From contig JAEZKY010000257.1 of assembly GCA_023435985.1 (NCBI GenBank), positions 1-17,065 on the forward strand: DNA of 17,065 nucleotides, read 5' to 3'. Below the pieces are notes generated by a model. It was not told the DNA's origin. It saw only the letters and a list, made by a program, of their open reading frames with translations, and ran no database searches. The DNA is from Bacillota bacterium (GTDB lineage Bacteria > Bacillota > Clostridia > Clostridiales > Clostridiaceae). Positions 14,373 to 17,065 of this stretch are shown here, in pieces. Made by a program: the position numbers and the translations under genes. Each line of letters begins with the position of its first letter. Within the stretch, counting starts at the first letter, position 1.

Positions 14373-15236
14373 ATGTTAGTATCAGTAAGAGAAATGTTAT
14401 ATAAAGCTATGGAGGAAAAATATGCAGTAGGCCACTTTAATACTAATAACTTAGAGTGGACAAAAGCAATATTAACAACTGCACAAGAAAATAATTCACC
14501 TGTTATTTTAGGTGTTTCTGAAGGTGCTGGTAAATATATGGGTGGTTATAGAACTATAGTTGGTATGGTAAATGGACTTATGGAGGATTTGAAAATCACA
14601 GTTCCAGTTGCATTACATTTAGATCATGGTAGTTATGAAGGTGCTTTAGCAGCTATGGAAGCTGGATTTTCATCAGTAATGTTTGATGGCTCTAGTTATT
14701 CTATTGAAGAAAATATTAAACGTACTGCAGAATTAGTTAAATTAACAAAAGAAAAAGGTATTTCACTTGAAGCTGAAGTAGGCTCAATTGGTGGTGAAGA
14801 AGATGGCGTAATTGGTGCAGGTGAAATAGCATCTACTGATGAGTGTAAACAAATTGCCGATTTAGGAATTACAATTTTAGCAGCTGGTATAGGTAATATT
14901 CATGGGAAATACCCTAAAAATTGGGCAGGACTAAATTTTGATGCTTTAGCAAACATTAAAGAAGCTGTTGGAAATATGCCACTTGTTTTACATGGAGGAA
15001 CAGGTATTCCAGATGATATGATTAAAAGATCAATTAGTTTAGGGGTTTCGAAAATTAATGTAAATACAGAATGTCAACTTGCATTTGCTACAGCTACAAG
15101 AGAATATATTGAGGATAATAAAGATTTACAAGGTAAAGGTTATGATCCAAGAAAATTGCTTCAACCTGGTTATAAAGCAATTAAAGATTTGGTTCAAGAA
15201 AAAATGAAACTTTTTGAATCTATTAATAAAGCATAA
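14373..15236 (+). CDS. fba: Class II fructose-bisphosphate aldolase (or tagatose-bisphosphate-type aldolase)
   Basis: The 287-residue metal-dependent aldolase would cleave or form ketose-1,6-bisphosphates in the cytoplasm. The metal site is visible as ALHLDHGSYEGAL (Asp84, His85), GNIHGKYPK (His177) and LVLHGGTGIPDDM (His207). Also visible are the phosphate-binding GGTG loop and KINVNTECQLAFATATREY. I start it at ATG 14373 because AGGAGG lies 6 nt upstream and the family begins MLVSVREMLYKA. An in-frame ATG at 14349 would add MFNLRRKI across the ribosome binding site and is less likely. It follows the E1 gene by 47 bp without a terminator, so it is probably in the same operon. Its codon choice leans more to T-ending GGT, GCT and GTT codons than the surrounding genes. 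FbaA and GatY-like enzymes cannot be separated by eye. Confidence 0.9.
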   Translation: MLVSVREMLYKAMEEKYAVGHFNTNNLEWTKAILTTAQENNSPVILGVSEGAGKYMGGYRTIVGMVNGLMEDLKITVPVALHLDHGSYEGALAAMEAGFSSVMFDGSSYSIEENIKRTAELVKLTKEKGISLEAEVGSIGGEEDGVIGAGEIASTDECKQIADLGITILAAGIGNIHGKYPKNWAGLNFDALANIKEAVGNMPLVLHGGTGIPDDMIKRSISLGVSKINVNTECQLAFATATREYIEDNKDLQGKGYDPRKLLQPGYKAIKDLVQEKMKLFESINKA

Positions 15237-15243
15237 TTTTAAT

Positions 15244-15264
15244 CTTTTTAAATAAATTAAAAAG
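15244..15264. terminator. A+T stem-loop after the aldolase gene
   Basis: CTTTTTAA (15244-15251) and TTAAAAAG (15257-15264) form a perfect 8-bp stem with a 5-nt loop, starting 7 bp after the aldolase stop. On the plus strand it is not followed by a good T-tract, so it is a weak or A+T-type terminator at best. Confidence 0.4.
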
Positions 15265-15362
15265 TAATTTGAGAAAACTTAATGATTAATTAAAAATAAA
15301 CATAGCTATGCTGGGATGGACTAGTTCTTCCTTATTAAATAGATATTTATGATAAAAATATT

Positions 15363-16044
15363 ATGAGTAAAATTGATATGGCTAAAAGTTCAATTAATTC
15401 ATTACCTAAACCAGTTACAAAAGGTTTTATTATATTCAATAGTTGATATAGTTGTAAATCTATTTTTAATACAGCCATGAAAGCTGGTTACAGCTACATA
15501 GCTGCACCAAAAACTAATAGAGTTATTTATCCAAACAATAATGAAAGACTAGGAATTAAGTTACACCAATTTGCCAAAAGTTTAAGTAGAGATGACTATA
15601 ACCTAGTCACAGTTAATGGTAAAAAATATTATATTTATAGCTATATTGGCAAACTGAAAGATGCAAAAATGTTTTTATTAAGGTATTCTGAAGATTCTTT
15701 TCAAAAAGATAGCTGTTTAAAAACATTTATTTCGTTAGATACGGCATTGAAAGCTTTAGACATACTAATTTAATATAGTGATCGTTGGGTTATAGAACAA
15801 TTTTTCCGAGATTGTAAAAGCTATCTTAGTCTAAATAATTACCAAATCAGAAATGAGTGTGGTATTAATCGGTACCTTTTAATTATGATTATAAATTACA
15901 CTTACTATAAGCTATATTCTAATTATGCCTGGCTTTAAATTAGCACAAAGTAATTTGAAAAAAGCCTAAATTATCTGTATTCACAATGCTAACGCAAATG
16001 GTGAGCCGATAGAAAAAAAATTGAAAATTCTAAAAGTAGCTTAG
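15363..16044 (+). pseudogene. Broken DDE transposase (IS4/IS701-like)
   Basis: Reading through stops, the frame gives LPKPVTKGFIIFNS, a stop at 15444 where a Trp codon is expected, then YSCKSIFNTAMKAGYSYIAA. A stop at 15771 (probably from a Gln codon) precedes YSDRWVIEQFFRDCKSYLSL, NNYQIRNECGINRYLLIMII and NYTYYKL, the Glu-bearing C-terminal signature of DDE transposases. A frameshift near 15930 moves it to another frame (GFKLAQSNLKKA, a stop at 15967, then NANANGEPIEKKLKILKVA ending at 16042-16044). The 5' part upstream is too decayed to define. The 98-residue open stretch from 15477 to 15773 is a fragment of this and not a separate gene. The family name is by recognition of the signature, and the exact IS family is uncertain. 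Confidence 0.8.
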
Positions 16045-16104
16045 AATTCTGTTTGAATATTCGGCTGTAAAATTATTGGAGTAAAAATGCACTATTATAT
16101 TATT

Positions 16105-16380
16105 ACATATTTGTGAGTCTTTCTTTGCTGCAGGTTACATGAGCATTGAAATTACATTTTCCACGGAATGATACCAAGTTAATATGGAGTGTCAACAACT
16201 TTATTCTCTAATACTACCCGTTTAGGCACAATGTGTGGAGGCTTATTTACCAGTGTTTCTGGTAGCTATTATTTAAATGCTTTTACTATGTTAACTATAA
16301 TTCTCATTTTAAGTTTTATAATGTTAAATTTTGCAAATTGTAGTTATAAAAACGTTGGAAAAGTAATGATGAAATCTTGA
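16105..16380 (+). pseudogene. Remnant of a membrane transporter C-terminus (possibly MFS)
   Basis: From about 16189 the plus strand reads GVSTTLFSNTTRLGTMCGGL and then a hydrophobic stretch (LNAFTMLTIILILSFIMLNF), ending KNVGKVMMKS with a stop at 16378-16380. Just upstream a stop lies in frame, and a neighbouring frame has FFAAGYMSIEI, suggesting a decayed longer protein. The TTRLGT-type loop followed by a membrane helix resembles the end of a major facilitator transporter, but the match is loose. There is no convincing ribosome binding site. What remains is best read as a fragment. Confidence 0.4.
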
Positions 16381-16483
16381 AAGAGTTGATATTTATTATT
16401 TAAATTAGAAATATTAAAACTTTTTCTTTCTAGTTTAATATTATATTTTTCTAGAAGATATTTACTATGAGGGAGTGATAGAT

Positions 16484-17065
16484 ATGGAATACAAATTATT
16501 AGCGATTGATATGGATGACACTTTTTTAAACAAAGAACACAATATTACAGAAGTTAATCTTGCAGCTTTAAAAAAAGCTGCTGAGAAAGGAATTAAAGTT
16601 GTAATTTGTTCTGGAAGAATCCCATCTCTTATTAAACCATATTTAAAGGATATGCCTAAAAATACATGTATCATTGCATCAAATGGGAGCATTATCATAG
16701 ATCATAATAATAACAAAATCTATAATGAGTATATAGATAATAATACTATACTTGAAATTATTGATTTTTTAAGAAGAAACTATGATGATATCTATTATCA
16801 TTTTTTTGATAGAAATTTAGTTTGTTCTGAAAAATTTGAAAGAAGAATAAAAAAATTTTATAAGAGAAATATAATGCTTAATAGAGAATATAGACCTGAT
16901 TTCTGTATATTGTCTGACTCAAAGCAATATATTAAAAATAATAATTCCACAATCCATAAATTTGAGATTTGTAATGATGATCAAACTTTACTTCAAGAAA
17001 TTAAAAATAAACTTAGCTATATGACAAATATTCAAGTAGTATGGTCAGGAATTACAGGATTAGAA
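16484..17065 (+). CDS. Cof-type HAD-IIB phosphatase (partial, N-terminal part)
   Basis: The frame is open from ATG 16484 to the right edge (194 codons). It begins MEYKLLAIDMDDTFLNKEHN with the HAD motif I DxDxT (Asp9, Asp11). It continues ALKKAAEKGIKVVICSGR (motif II Ser) and CIIASNGSIII, typical of Cof/YbiV HAD-IIB hydrolases that dephosphorylate sugar phosphates and related small metabolites in the cytoplasm. A cap domain follows from about residue 80; motifs III and IV lie beyond the window. GAGGGAGTG precedes the start. It is separated from the aldolase by 1.2 kb of gene remnants, so any joint role is uncertain. Confidence 0.88.
   Translation, partial: MEYKLLAIDMDDTFLNKEHNITEVNLAALKKAAEKGIKVVICSGRIPSLIKPYLKDMPKNTCIIASNGSIIIDHNNNKIYNEYIDNNTILEIIDFLRRNYDDIYYHFFDRNLVCSEKFERRIKKFYKRNIMLNREYRPDFCILSDSKQYIKNNNSTIHKFEICNDDQTLLQEIKNKLSYMTNIQVVWSGITGLE

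Noticed and set aside
16465..16698. Minus-strand 77-codon frame at the HAD gene
   Set aside because: It is antisense to the N-terminal HAD motifs, which are clearly coding on the plus strand.
1..17065. CRISPR arrays and tRNA genes
   Set aside because: No regularly spaced repeats and no cloverleaf-type TTCGA-T/CCA patterns were seen on either strand.

Overview
The window comes from a low-GC, spore-forming Firmicute, most likely Clostridium sensu stricto. I infer this from the very A+T-rich sequence, the strong AGGAGG-type ribosome binding sites, a CotS-family spore coat gene, the dnaG-rpoD-trmK-nif3 gene order and a class A RNase P RNA. I cannot assign the species.

Layout. (1) Positions 1-7600 are chromosomal housekeeping DNA: a partial spore coat gene (cotS-like) on the minus strand, then dgt-like, dnaG, rpoD, trmK, a Nif3-family gene, a small membrane protein and rnpB on the plus strand. 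(2) Positions 7647-9070 hold the remains of an integrative element on the minus strand: a tyrosine integrase and a small overlapping upstream gene. Both are split by one extra A in a poly-A tract. Both lie behind a well-formed promoter that carries a LexA (SOS) operator. (3) Positions 9171-10824 are a complete-looking IS3/IS150-type insertion sequence with orfA, orfB, an A7 frameshift site and imperfect terminal repeats. (4) Positions 10825-15236 carry the most unusual content. All its genes are on the plus strand: a JAMM/MPN-domain protein, a formylglycine-generating-enzyme-like (SUMF1) protein, a MoaD/ThiS-type ubiquitin-fold protein ending in Gly-Gly, an E1-like ThiF/MoeB/HesA enzyme and a class II fructose-bisphosphate aldolase. 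(5) Positions 15363-16380 are gene debris: a transposase with several stops and a frameshift, and a probable transporter tail. (6) From 16484 to the right edge is the start of a Cof-type HAD phosphatase.

How the genes work together. dnaG and rpoD form the core of the macromolecular-synthesis operon. The SUMF1-like, MoaD and E1 genes are 24 and 43 bp apart, and the aldolase follows after 47 bp, so these four are probably one transcript. The JAMM gene lies 308 bp upstream. E1 + MoaD + JAMM is the known set for making a protein thiocarboxylate, or for attaching and removing a ubiquitin-like modifier. The pairing with a SUMF1-fold protein and an aldolase is not one I can place in a named pathway. 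By eye, three of these proteins lack a residue that is normally central: the JAMM glutamate, the E1 crossover cysteine and one of the two FGE cysteines. The cluster is therefore a candidate for a variant sulfur-transfer or protein-modification system, probably carried as cargo between mobile-element remnants.
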